Source of the DNA: Myxococcus sp. CA023
GTDB lineage: Bacteria > Myxococcota > Myxococcia > Myxococcales > Myxococcaceae
Assembly: GCF_010998615.1 (NCBI RefSeq)
Contig: NZ_JAAEAH010000004.1
Coordinates: forward strand, 119,569-183,568
DNA: 64,000 bases
Direction of reading: 5' to 3'
Shown here: positions 53,926 to 61,723 of the stretch, piece by piece
Layout: each line of letters opens with the position of its first letter
Numbering within the stretch: the first letter of the stretch is position 1
Translations under genes and position numbers: made by a program
The notes under the pieces: model-generated
The model's database searches: none
The model's input: only the letters and a program-made list of their open reading frames with translations
What the model was told of the DNA's origin: nothing

Positions 53926-55431
53926 TCAGGAATCGAGCGCGAGGAGCGCTCGCACGTCGTGCGCACTGCTGTGAGACCCGCGCCGCGCCTCGGGACGCAG
54001 TGCCTCCGGCGCGCCCGGCAACAGCCCGTCCACCGTGCCGGAGAGCCCCGCATCCACCACCCAGATGGCGCCGTTCACCCGGCGCGTCTTGGGCCCCAGG
54101 AGGAGCTCGGTGACGTCGGCGACATCCTCGGCAGTGCAGATCTCCCCGCCTGGCGTTGCCGACTCCCAGCGCGCGACCCGGCTCGCGGCGTCGGGGAACA
54201 TGCGCAGCAGCTCGCCATGCACCGGACCCGCGGACACGCAGTTGGTCCGGATGCCATCCAGTGCCAGCTCCGCGGCCAGGTAGCGTGTCAACGACTCCAC
54301 CCCGGCCTTCACCACGCCCTGACAGCCCAGGTCGTGCATGTACCGCTGGGACATGGAGGTGGACATCGTCACGATGCTGCCGCCGCCACGCCGGGCCATC
54401 AGGGGCCGCGCGCGCATGGCGCACTCATAGGTCCCCGTGATGCAGGTGCGGAACGCCTTGTCCCAGTCGCGCGGAGTAATCCGGTCGAACGGTCCGATGA
54501 GGCCGTTGGACGCGTTGCACACCAGGAAGTCCAACCCACCGAACTGCGCCTCGATGCTGGCGAACATCCGGTCCAGGTGCTCTTCCTGCGCGACCGAGCC
54601 CCAGGCGTGGAACGCCTTCCCTCCTGCGTCAACAATCTCCTGAACCGTCCGCTCTCCTTCGTCACGGGAGTGGAACGAGTTCACCACCACCGTCGCCCCC
54701 GAGCTGGCCAGGCGAGCCGCGATGACCTTGCCAATCCCCTTCCCAGAGCCCGTAACGAACGCGACCTTCCCCGCGAAGGGCAGCACGGCTGGCGGCGGCG
54801 ACTGACGCGGCGCTCGGTCCTCGCGCACGGGTGTCGCGACCGCCAGCCGAGCGCGCGCCATCTCACAGATAGAGGAAATCGTCCGCAGCCGCTGCGAAGG
54901 CTGCGGAGCATCGGTCAGGCCCAGCTCCTGGATGAGCACGGCCATCACCTCGGCCTGCTTGACCGAGTCGATGCCCAGCTCGTCCTCCAGGTCCGCCTCC
55001 GGCGTCAAGAGCTCTTCCGGATAGCGCGTCACCCGAGCGAGAACGGCACGGACCCGCGCCTCCAGGTTCTCCACCGGTGAGCCCGCTGACGACACCGGGG
55101 GCACGGGAGCCGCGACAGGCGCCGGTGGAGGCTTCGCGACGGCGGCGGGCTGCGTGTCCGCGAGCAGCCGCGCCACCACGTCCGCCATCGCGCCCAAACT
55201 ACGCGCCTGAGCGCCCCGCGGCAGCCGCTCGGACGGAATGTTGAACTCGCGCCCGACCACTGCCGCGATCTCCGCCAGCTTGACGGAATCAATGCCGAGC
55301 TCGTCCTCGAGCTGCGCGTCCGCCGTCAGGATGTCCACGGGGTAGCGCGTGACGTCCGCGGCACAACGACGAATCCGCTGCAGAACGTGCTCGACCGCGT
55401 GGGTGCCCTGATGAGATGTGTGTGATGTCAT
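53926..55431 (-). CDS. Tandem-ACP protein fused to FabL-like SDR
   Basis: A 501-residue protein. Two acyl carrier domains carry LEDELGIDSVKLAEI (Ser49) and LEDELGIDSVKQAEV (Ser156), the LGIDS form typical of PUFA-synthase ACPs. After a Pro-rich linker, residues 220-470 are an SDR most like enoyl-ACP reductase FabL (TGSGKGIG, NASNGLIGPF, LTRYLAAEL). The catalytic Tyr of the Y-x6-K pair reads Leu368 (DLGCQGVVK, Lys375), so reductase activity is doubtful or changed. It precedes the synthase by 23 bases and supplies its missing carriers. Start ATG 55431 (MTSHTSHQ). Confidence 0.88.
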   Translation of the reverse strand: MTSHTSHQGTHAVEHVLQRIRRCAADVTRYPVDILTADAQLEDELGIDSVKLAEIAAVVGREFNIPSERLPRGAQARSLGAMADVVARLLADTQPAAVAKPPPAPVAAPVPPVSSAGSPVENLEARVRAVLARVTRYPEELLTPEADLEDELGIDSVKQAEVMAVLIQELGLTDAPQPSQRLRTISSICEMARARLAVATPVREDRAPRQSPPPAVLPFAGKVAFVTGSGKGIGKVIAARLASSGATVVVNSFHSRDEGERTVQEIVDAGGKAFHAWGSVAQEEHLDRMFASIEAQFGGLDFLVCNASNGLIGPFDRITPRDWDKAFRTCITGTYECAMRARPLMARRGGGSIVTMSTSMSQRYMHDLGCQGVVKAGVESLTRYLAAELALDGIRTNCVSAGPVHGELLRMFPDAASRVARWESATPGGEICTAEDVADVTELLLGPKTRRVNGAIWVVDAGLSGTVDGLLPGAPEALRPEARRGSHSSAHDVRALLALDS

Positions 55432-55566
55432 TGCCGACCCCCTGGTTTCCCGGTTCGCGGCAATGAATGCATCAGGGGTCTGACACGACTTGCGGAGGCG
55501 GATGTCGCCGCACATTCAGCGCACGAAGAAGCTCGCGCGTGGGAAATATTTCCAGTGGACGCAAGT

Positions 55567-56682
55567 TCATCCTTGCGCTGGCGCGGGCGCGTTCACCGGC
55601 GCTGGCGGCCTGGCCGCGGGGCGGACGATGAGTTGGTCCAAGGACGGCCGCCGCTTCATCGGGAATGCCCCCAGCTTCACCCGGCGCCCCGTCCTCGCGG
55701 ACTCCTGCATCGCGGTGATGACGCGCACGTCCGCGAGCCCTTCCCGGCCGGACGGCCCGGGCTCCTGGTCCTCCAGCACGCACTGCGAGAAGTAGAGCAA
55801 CTCCGGCGCGAACTGGTCGTGCGTCGCGAAGACGCGCTCCTCCGTCTTGCCCTCCAGCGTGAGGACATGCTTGCGCTCCTTCTCGTAGCCGAACGCGGAC
55901 TCGACGAGCAGATCGCCCTTCTCCCCCACCACCCGGTAGCTGGAGACCGCCGACGCGGCGTGGCTGATGCCGAACTGCGCGACGCGCCCATTCGAGAAGC
56001 GCATCAACGCGAAGGCCGTGGCATCCACGCCCTTGAAGCGAGGGTCCTGCTCCTCGTTGGTGTAGCAGAACACCTCGGTGGGCTCGTCACGGAAGAGGTA
56101 GCGCGCGGCGTTGATGGGGTACGGTCCTTCGTCGAGCAGCGCGCCTCCGCCCACGTCCACGCGCGTCCGGATGTCCCCGGTCCGCACCTGCTGCGTCAGC
56201 AGCGCCGACATCATCAGCGGCTCACCCAGGCGCCCCGAGCGCAGCAGGTCGATGGCCCGCAGGTTCGCCTCCTCGAAGTGGAGCCGGTAGGCGATCATCA
56301 GCTTGACGTGATTCTCGTCCGTGACGCGAATCATCGCCTCGCAGTCCTCCACCGAGGTCGCCATGGGCTTCTCGCAGAGGACGTGCACACCCGCTCGAGC
56401 GGCCCGTTCGGTGAAGGCGCGATGCTGGGTGTTGGGCAGCGCGATGTACACCGCGTCCACGTCCGCGTCGCGCAGCACCTGCTCAAGGCCGTCGTAGCTC
56501 GCGGTGTGCCGCACGCCGTACTTCTTCCCCAGCACGTCGCGCTTCTCCGCGTCGGAGGAAAGGAGCGCCACCAACTCCGAGTTCTCACGGGCATGCTGGA
56601 AGGCCGGAAGTACAGCCACCTGCGCGATATTCCCCGCCCCCACCACCGCATACCGGATTCGCCGCGAGCTGCCCTGTGCCAT
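55567..56682 (-). CDS. Gfo/Idh/MocA family oxidoreductase
   Basis: A 371-residue protein. The N-terminal Rossmann fold has RYAVVGAGNIAQVAVLPAF; EKPMAT (Lys of the EKP motif) and a C-terminal alpha/beta domain follow (GGGALLDEGPYPINAARYLF, with the conserved Asp-x3-Pro-x2-Asn). These enzymes oxidise or reduce sugars and related polyols with NAD(P). A Pro/Ala tail closes the protein. About 135 bases separate it from the acyl-synthase operon, so it may or may not belong to it. Confidence 0.88.
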   Translation of the reverse strand: MAQGSSRRIRYAVVGAGNIAQVAVLPAFQHARENSELVALLSSDAEKRDVLGKKYGVRHTASYDGLEQVLRDADVDAVYIALPNTQHRAFTERAARAGVHVLCEKPMATSVEDCEAMIRVTDENHVKLMIAYRLHFEEANLRAIDLLRSGRLGEPLMMSALLTQQVRTGDIRTRVDVGGGALLDEGPYPINAARYLFRDEPTEVFCYTNEEQDPRFKGVDATAFALMRFSNGRVAQFGISHAASAVSSYRVVGEKGDLLVESAFGYEKERKHVLTLEGKTEERVFATHDQFAPELLYFSQCVLEDQEPGPSGREGLADVRVITAMQESARTGRRVKLGAFPMKRRPSLDQLIVRPAARPPAPVNAPAPAQG

Positions 56683-56795
56683 CGATTGCCTCCGCGTATG
56701 AAAGACACGCTGGCCCCCCAAGGCACCCGCCACAACCCACGCTCCGGGCAACGTCGTGCCGCCCGTCCGGACAGCATGCGGCCCCCCGAGCCGCC

Positions 56796-57287
56796 TCAGT
56801 CCACTTCCGCGTCGTGGCGCTGATGCCACTCCGCGATGGACTCCTTCGGGTAGCGCTGGAACTTCTTGTCCTTCTTGCCCGCATGGACGGGCACCCAGTC
56901 CGGCTTGAACTCGAGCATGATGTGGACCAGCTCGGGCGCCTCGGGAAGTGGCGTGTCGATGGCCGACGCGAACGGATGGATGAGCTCCGGCCACGTCGGG
57001 TCATACAGCCACAGAGCGGAGCCGCAGCGGCCACAGAAGTGGCGCTGCCCCTTGCTCTTGTGCGCCTTCGCGTCCTCCGGATTCTGGATGCGCGCCCGGT
57101 ACACCTTGACGTGCTGCCGGCCGCGCACCTTGAGCGAGCGCGCGTCCCCAGACAGGTTGATGGCGAAGCCTCCGCCCCCTTGCGTCTTGCGGCACACGGA
57201 GCAGTAGCACCGCATGAAGGGAGACGGGTGATGCGTCTCCACGCTGAACCGCACGCCGCGACAGTGGCAGGAGCCTTCGAGCTTCAT
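56796..57287 (-). CDS. GFA (CENP-V/GFA) domain zinc protein
   Basis: A 163-residue protein. It has the zinc ligands of the GFA fold: SCHCRGV, RCYCSVCRKTQGG and HFCGRCGSALW. The family was named for a glutathione-dependent formaldehyde-activating enzyme, but most members have no proven activity. The length is normal. ATG 57287 is preferred over the GTG one codon upstream. Confidence 0.9.
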   Translation of the reverse strand: MKLEGSCHCRGVRFSVETHHPSPFMRCYCSVCRKTQGGGGFAINLSGDARSLKVRGRQHVKVYRARIQNPEDAKAHKSKGQRHFCGRCGSALWLYDPTWPELIHPFASAIDTPLPEAPELVHIMLEFKPDWVPVHAGKKDKKFQRYPKESIAEWHQRHDAEVD

Positions 57288-57548
57288 CACGGGTCCTTGG
57301 AGAGAATGAGCACGCTCTACGGCCCCAAGTTATTCAGCGCGCCGCTGGCCGGCATGCCGTCCTTGCCGTTCCACCGGCCGCCCACGTCGAAGCGCTGGGC
57401 GTTGCCGAAATCACCAGAGTAGCCCTGCAACACGTGGCGCAATTTTCCGCTGATGTCCGACATTCGACCCGACACCTTCCAGGAATACCGTGAATGCTCG
57501 GCTCAAGCGCGCTTCGCGGCGGTGCGCGGCGCGCGGTACAACACCGGC

Positions 57549-58148
57549 ATGTCGGACTCGGACGACTTCCGTCTCAATGCGTTGGCGCGCTACCGCAAGA
57601 CGTCGAGCCAGCTCGCGCTGGAGGTCCACAGCCATTGCGAGGTGCCCGCGGGCTGTGGCGGTGTGGTGCTTCGCTGGCGAAGGTCCGGTGCGTCCATCGG
57701 CCTGTCGCTGTTCTCCTACGTAAATGGCGTCCCGGACGGCGGCTTGTTCCTCGATGGGAATCCCCTCGTGGAGCAACGGGTGAACGTCACCCCGGGTTCG
57801 CACGTCCTGTCTTTCGAAGTGAACCATCCCGGAGACAAGGGCTTCGTCATGATGCAGGCCCGGCTGGATCCGGAGATCGCCAGCGCGGTCCACCAGAAAC
57901 TGGCATCCGCTCCGGATGGCCGATGGAAGGCCACGACGCGGCGACCTCCCGAAGGCTGGCGCCTACCGGACTTCGCCGACGCGGGCTTCGCGCCGTTGGT
58001 GCAACGGCCCGTTCCCGAACCGAAGACGAACGAGCGCTGGCGGTGGCAGATGCTCACGGACGACGCCACGGGCCTGGGCCTGGCCTCGAGCGCCACGAAG
58101 GCCTGGGTGCGGTGGTCCTTCCGCGTGGACGACGAGGGCTTCAAATGA
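57549..58148 (+). CDS. Unknown protein in a radical SAM cassette
   Basis: A 199-residue protein starting MSDSDDFRLNALARYRKTSS. It has a beta-rich first half (QLALEVHSHCEVPAGCGGVV, SHVLSFEVNHPGDKG) and a Trp/Arg-rich tail (TNERWRWQMLTDDATGLGLA). Its stop overlaps the radical SAM start (ATGA), so the two proteins are probably made in step. It may be the substrate or an accessory partner of that enzyme. No family recognised. A longer frame begins at 57453, but ATG 57549 begins the better-conserved-looking part. Confidence 0.6.
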   Translation: MSDSDDFRLNALARYRKTSSQLALEVHSHCEVPAGCGGVVLRWRRSGASIGLSLFSYVNGVPDGGLFLDGNPLVEQRVNVTPGSHVLSFEVNHPGDKGFVMMQARLDPEIASAVHQKLASAPDGRWKATTRRPPEGWRLPDFADAGFAPLVQRPVPEPKTNERWRWQMLTDDATGLGLASSATKAWVRWSFRVDDEGFK

Positions 58149-59446
58149 GCCGCCCTTCCCTGGTGCTCATCCCGCAGCACTTCGGCGCCCTCCTCTTCGA
58201 CCGGCGCTCCTCTCGCTACATGCCGTTCGACGCCCCCGCGGCGGCCGTGCTGACCCGGCTCACCGAGCACACCGCGGACGACGTCATCGGTGATGCAGAG
58301 GCTGGCGACCGGGACGCCGTCATCGGGCTCATCCAGCACCTGTCGACGAAGGGCTACCTCCGGATGGATGGCCGGCTCGCGGCGGCCCGCATCGACCGGG
58401 CGCCCCCACCTGACCACCTGCTGGGCCCGCTCGCCGTCCACCTGGAGGTCATTGGCGCGTGCAACCTCACGTGCACGCACTGCTTCGCAGGGGAGTTGCC
58501 GCGCAATCAGTCCCCGCTCTCCGTGAAGGAGATGGACGCGCTCTTCGCGCAGCTCGCCGGATTGGGCAGCTTCCGGCTGGGACTCACCGGCGGCGAGCCG
58601 CTGATGCGCAAGGACCTGCTGGACATCCTCGACGCGGCGACGGGCCACGGCCTCCATCCCTGCATTACCACCAACGCGTTGCTCATCGACGAACGGTGGG
58701 CGCGTGAGCTCGGCAAGCGCGAGCTGGTGTGGCTGAACGTGTCGCTGGAAGGCGCCCAGGCGGGGACGAACGATGCCGTGCGGGGCGCTGGTGTCTTCGA
58801 CCGGGTGATGGAGAAGCTCGCGCTGCTCGGCCAGCATGCGCGCTTCACCCTCGCCTTCACGCTGACGCGCGACAACGTGGCGGAAGTCGAGGCCTGCGTC
58901 GAACTGGCCCGGCGGGTGGGCGCGCATACCGCCGTCTTCCGCCCGCTGTATCCCGTCGGCACCGCCACCCGACACCCAGAGCTGATGCCCACGTTCGACG
59001 GCTACGTGGACGCGCTCGCGCGGCTGGAGCGCGTCGAAGCCGACTCGGACCTCTTCGCGTTGGACCCCTTCAGCCCTTCGGCGCGAGAGGAGATACGCGG
59101 CGTGGTGACGGAGGGCCCGGGCTGCGGCGCGGCGAACACGGTGGCCTCCGTCTCCGTCCAGGGCAACGTGAATCCGTGCAGCTTCCTGGGCCGGGCCTTC
59201 GAGTCCGGAAACATCCGGACGCGACCCTTCGAGGACATCTGGCGTGACGGCCAGGCCTTCCAGCGCCTCCGGGCGAAGCAGGCGGGAGACCGCTTCACCG
59301 GGGGCTGCCGCGCGCGTGCGCAGTTCTACAATGGCTCCGCGTTCGCGGAGGACCCCTGGCAGGCCCAGTCCCAGGGACCTGGCCAGGCGTCACATCCACT
59401 GCCCGTGCTCGGCACGGGGCGGGGGCAGGGGGGCGCATGTCGGTAA
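58145..59446 (+). CDS. Radical SAM enzyme with PqqD-like N-terminus and SPASM-like C-terminus
   Basis: A 433-residue protein. Residues 1-80 resemble a PqqD/RRE-type peptide-binding domain (LVLIPQHFGALLFDRRSSRY, FDAPAAAVLTRL). The cluster motif is GACNLTCTHCF (CX3CX2C) with LGLTGGEPLMRKDLLDIL. Near the C-terminus, Cys in GPGCGAAN, NPCSFLG and GGCRARA look like a SPASM or twitch auxiliary site. The arrangement is typical of enzymes that modify ribosomal peptides or proteins (PqqE, mycofactocin and sactipeptide types). It overlaps the SUMF1-fold gene by 10 bases. The substrate is not obvious. Confidence 0.85.
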   Translation: MSRPSLVLIPQHFGALLFDRRSSRYMPFDAPAAAVLTRLTEHTADDVIGDAEAGDRDAVIGLIQHLSTKGYLRMDGRLAAARIDRAPPPDHLLGPLAVHLEVIGACNLTCTHCFAGELPRNQSPLSVKEMDALFAQLAGLGSFRLGLTGGEPLMRKDLLDILDAATGHGLHPCITTNALLIDERWARELGKRELVWLNVSLEGAQAGTNDAVRGAGVFDRVMEKLALLGQHARFTLAFTLTRDNVAEVEACVELARRVGAHTAVFRPLYPVGTATRHPELMPTFDGYVDALARLERVEADSDLFALDPFSPSAREEIRGVVTEGPGCGAANTVASVSVQGNVNPCSFLGRAFESGNIRTRPFEDIWRDGQAFQRLRAKQAGDRFTGGCRARAQFYNGSAFAEDPWQAQSQGPGQASHPLPVLGTGRGQGGACR

Positions 59447-60486
59447 TCCAAGCCGCGCTGGGGAAAGCCCGGGCCCAGCGTGCCAGTGGAGACCTGGAAG
59501 GCGCCGCCGCGACGCTGGACGCGGTGGCCTGGCAGGCGCGCGAGGACGTTCTGCCGTTGCTCCAGGACGTGTTGGAACAGCTCACCGTCATCGAGAACGG
59601 CTTCGTGTTCCGCTATGTCCCCGCGGGCACGTTCATCATGGGCAGCGACGACGGCGACCCCGACGAGCGCCCCGCCCACGCGGTGACGTTGTCCGCGTTC
59701 TGGATGAGCGACACGCCGCTGTCCTGGAGCGCCTTCGCTCGCCTCCTGGATTGGCCCGAACCGCCCGAGTTCCCCACGGACGAACAGCTCGGCGGATTCG
59801 CCGACAACTTCGCGTACTTCAACGACTCGAAGATTCGTCTGCAGTACTGCGAGAACGACACCCTGAAGGCCAGTGACTGGCACGCCCACGCCACCCACAC
59901 GCGATGGAGCACCGGCGACGGCGTCATCAAGACCTCACAGGAATTGTTCGGCACGCCAGCGCGCGCGGGCGAGGGCCCGCTGCGCTATGACCGGAAGCCC
60001 ATGGTCGCGGTCGACCCTTCGCTCGCGGAACGGTTCGCGCGGCGCTTGAGCACGCCTTCCGTCACCTATCGCCTGCCCACCGAAGCCGAATGGGAGCGCG
60101 CGGCGCGGGGCTGCTTCCGTGGCGCGGCGTACCCATGGGGGAACGAACCTCCAGACGCGAGCCGCGCGGACTTCGACCGCTTCAATGACTTCTCGCTCCG
60201 CCCCATGCGCGCCTTCCCGCCCAACGACTACGGCCTCTTCGGCATGGCGGGCGGCGTGAGCCAGTGGTGCCAGGACCACTACGACGCCGACTACTACCGG
60301 CGCTCGCCAAAGACGTCCCCCCTGTGCGTGCTGGGCGAGCGCATCCCCGAGCGCGTCCACGTCCTGCGCGGCGGCTCATGGGCGGACTGCGCGGACGCCC
60401 TGCGGGTCAGCTTCCGCTCCGCGAGCGACACCGGGGCGGCGCCCAACATCGGCTTCCGCCTGGTCCGGGTTTCCTCCCGGAGGTGA
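59437..60486 (+). CDS. SUMF1 (formylglycine-generating-like) fold protein
   Basis: A 349-residue protein with a helical N-terminal 50 residues, then the SUMF1 fold: FVFRYVPAGTFIMGSDDGDP, YRLPTEAEWERAARGC, YGLFGMAGGVSQWCQD and VLRGGSWADCADALRVSFRS. True FGE needs two cysteines; here one (ADC) aligns and the second position is Leu, so it is not a standard sulfatase activator. Other SUMF1-fold proteins (for example EgtB-type) do varied oxidative chemistry or serve as non-catalytic partners. ATG 59437 lies inside the end of the radical SAM gene with GGGGGG upstream. Confidence 0.85.
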   Translation: MSVIQAALGKARAQRASGDLEGAAATLDAVAWQAREDVLPLLQDVLEQLTVIENGFVFRYVPAGTFIMGSDDGDPDERPAHAVTLSAFWMSDTPLSWSAFARLLDWPEPPEFPTDEQLGGFADNFAYFNDSKIRLQYCENDTLKASDWHAHATHTRWSTGDGVIKTSQELFGTPARAGEGPLRYDRKPMVAVDPSLAERFARRLSTPSVTYRLPTEAEWERAARGCFRGAAYPWGNEPPDASRADFDRFNDFSLRPMRAFPPNDYGLFGMAGGVSQWCQDHYDADYYRRSPKTSPLCVLGERIPERVHVLRGGSWADCADALRVSFRSASDTGAAPNIGFRLVRVSSRR

Positions 60487-60508
60487 GGCCAGCGGCTTGT
60501 GAGCCGCC

Positions 60509-61375
60509 CTACCCCACGGCGGCGACCGGAGCCACGTCGGCCGTCTCCGGAAGCGCGTCGAAGCTCTCGAACGGGTTCTCCAGCATCTCCCGAAGCGTGT
60601 TGGCGAGCACGCCCGCGTGGAACCCGTCGATGAAGCGGTGGTCGAACGTGGCGTTGATGTTCATCACCTTGCCCGGCACCACCTTGCCGTCCTCCACCAC
60701 GGGCACCTCCTTCACCGCGCCGGGCGCGACGAAGATGGGCACGCGCGTGTACGGCGCCAGCGGGACGTAGGCCGTGTCCAGCCCCAGCGAGCCCACGTTG
60801 GTGATGATGGCGGACCCGAAGGCGTCCTTCGGCATGCCGAACCGGCTCATGTCCAGGTTCAGCGTGTACATGAAGAAGGACAGCAGCCAGGTGAAGGTGT
60901 TGAGGAACAGGTAGGGAATCTTCTGGATGGTGCCCTTGCCCTTCTCCAGGGCCACGTCCCGACGCTCGCGGACGCGGCGCACCGCCTCCTCCAGGTCGTT
61001 GGCGATCTCCTTCAGGTTCTTCTTGTCCGCGTCCTCGATGCGGGCCGACGTGAGGTCCACCTTGCCGCCGTCCGTCTGGACGACGAGCGTGGACAGCGTC
61101 ACGCGCTGGCGCAGGTAGATGCGGTTGAAGCGGAGGATGGCGTTCGCGTCCGGGCAGCGGCGCAGCGCCTCGCCCATGGCCTTGGCCACCAGGTGCGTCA
61201 CCGTGAGTCGCACGCCCGTGCGCTGACGGAAGGCCTCGATGTAGGCCATCGCCTTGTCCATGCGGACGGTCAGCGTTCCGTAAACGGTGGGGTCGTACGC
61301 CGTCTTCCAACTTCCAATCGCAAGCTTGCGAAAGCTCGACAGGTCCCGCTTGGGGATCAACTCCAGATGCGCCAT
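60509..61375 (-). CDS. Stand-alone 2-oxoacid dehydrogenase acyltransferase-like protein
   Basis: A 288-residue protein matching the CAT-like catalytic domain of E2 acyltransferases (LTVTHLVAKAMGEALRRCPD, NATFDHRFIDGFHAG with the HxxxD motif, VPIFVAPGAVKEVPVV). It has neither lipoyl nor peripheral subunit-binding domain, so it cannot be a normal E2. A hydrophobic stretch (PYLFLNTFTWLLSFFMYTLN) in the middle suggests membrane association. It may transfer acyl groups from CoA to an unknown acceptor. Confidence 0.8.
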   Translation of the reverse strand: MAHLELIPKRDLSSFRKLAIGSWKTAYDPTVYGTLTVRMDKAMAYIEAFRQRTGVRLTVTHLVAKAMGEALRRCPDANAILRFNRIYLRQRVTLSTLVVQTDGGKVDLTSARIEDADKKNLKEIANDLEEAVRRVRERRDVALEKGKGTIQKIPYLFLNTFTWLLSFFMYTLNLDMSRFGMPKDAFGSAIITNVGSLGLDTAYVPLAPYTRVPIFVAPGAVKEVPVVEDGKVVPGKVMNINATFDHRFIDGFHAGVLANTLREMLENPFESFDALPETADVAPVAAVG

Positions 61376-61723
61376 GGCCCCAGTGTCGCCGCTTGGCCCA
61401 CCCCAAGGGAAGAGTGGGTCCCCCGGCTGGCGCCCCCGCCCGCCTCGGACTCAACATGACGCACCGGGTCGCCGTTCAAACCCGATCGGAACGCGGTCCG
61501 GACGCAGAGGATCACCCGGCTTTCCAGGAACAACCTTGCCAGTGGGCCGCCTCCCCCACGATCTGCCGGAGCGCGGAATTCACCGGAAGTAAAAAATTCG
61601 CGGCATTCATTGCCTGCCACGCTCTCTGGGGACGTCAAGTCCAAGCAACGTCAATCGATTCTCGGGAGAGGTCGGGAAGACCCATTTACATTCGGTGCCC
61701 GGGCGGAAGACCATACGCACTCC
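61376..61723. other. Intergenic between divergent genes
   Basis: About 350 bases between the acyltransferase (minus) and chemoreceptor (plus) starts. No supported gene. It should hold both promoters; no near-consensus sigma-70 pair is seen. Confidence 0.35.

Noticed and set aside
53903..54424. 174-codon upstream extension of the acyl synthase
   Set aside because: It overlaps the ACP-SDR gene in another frame and has no domain; ATG 53902 starts the hotdog domain.
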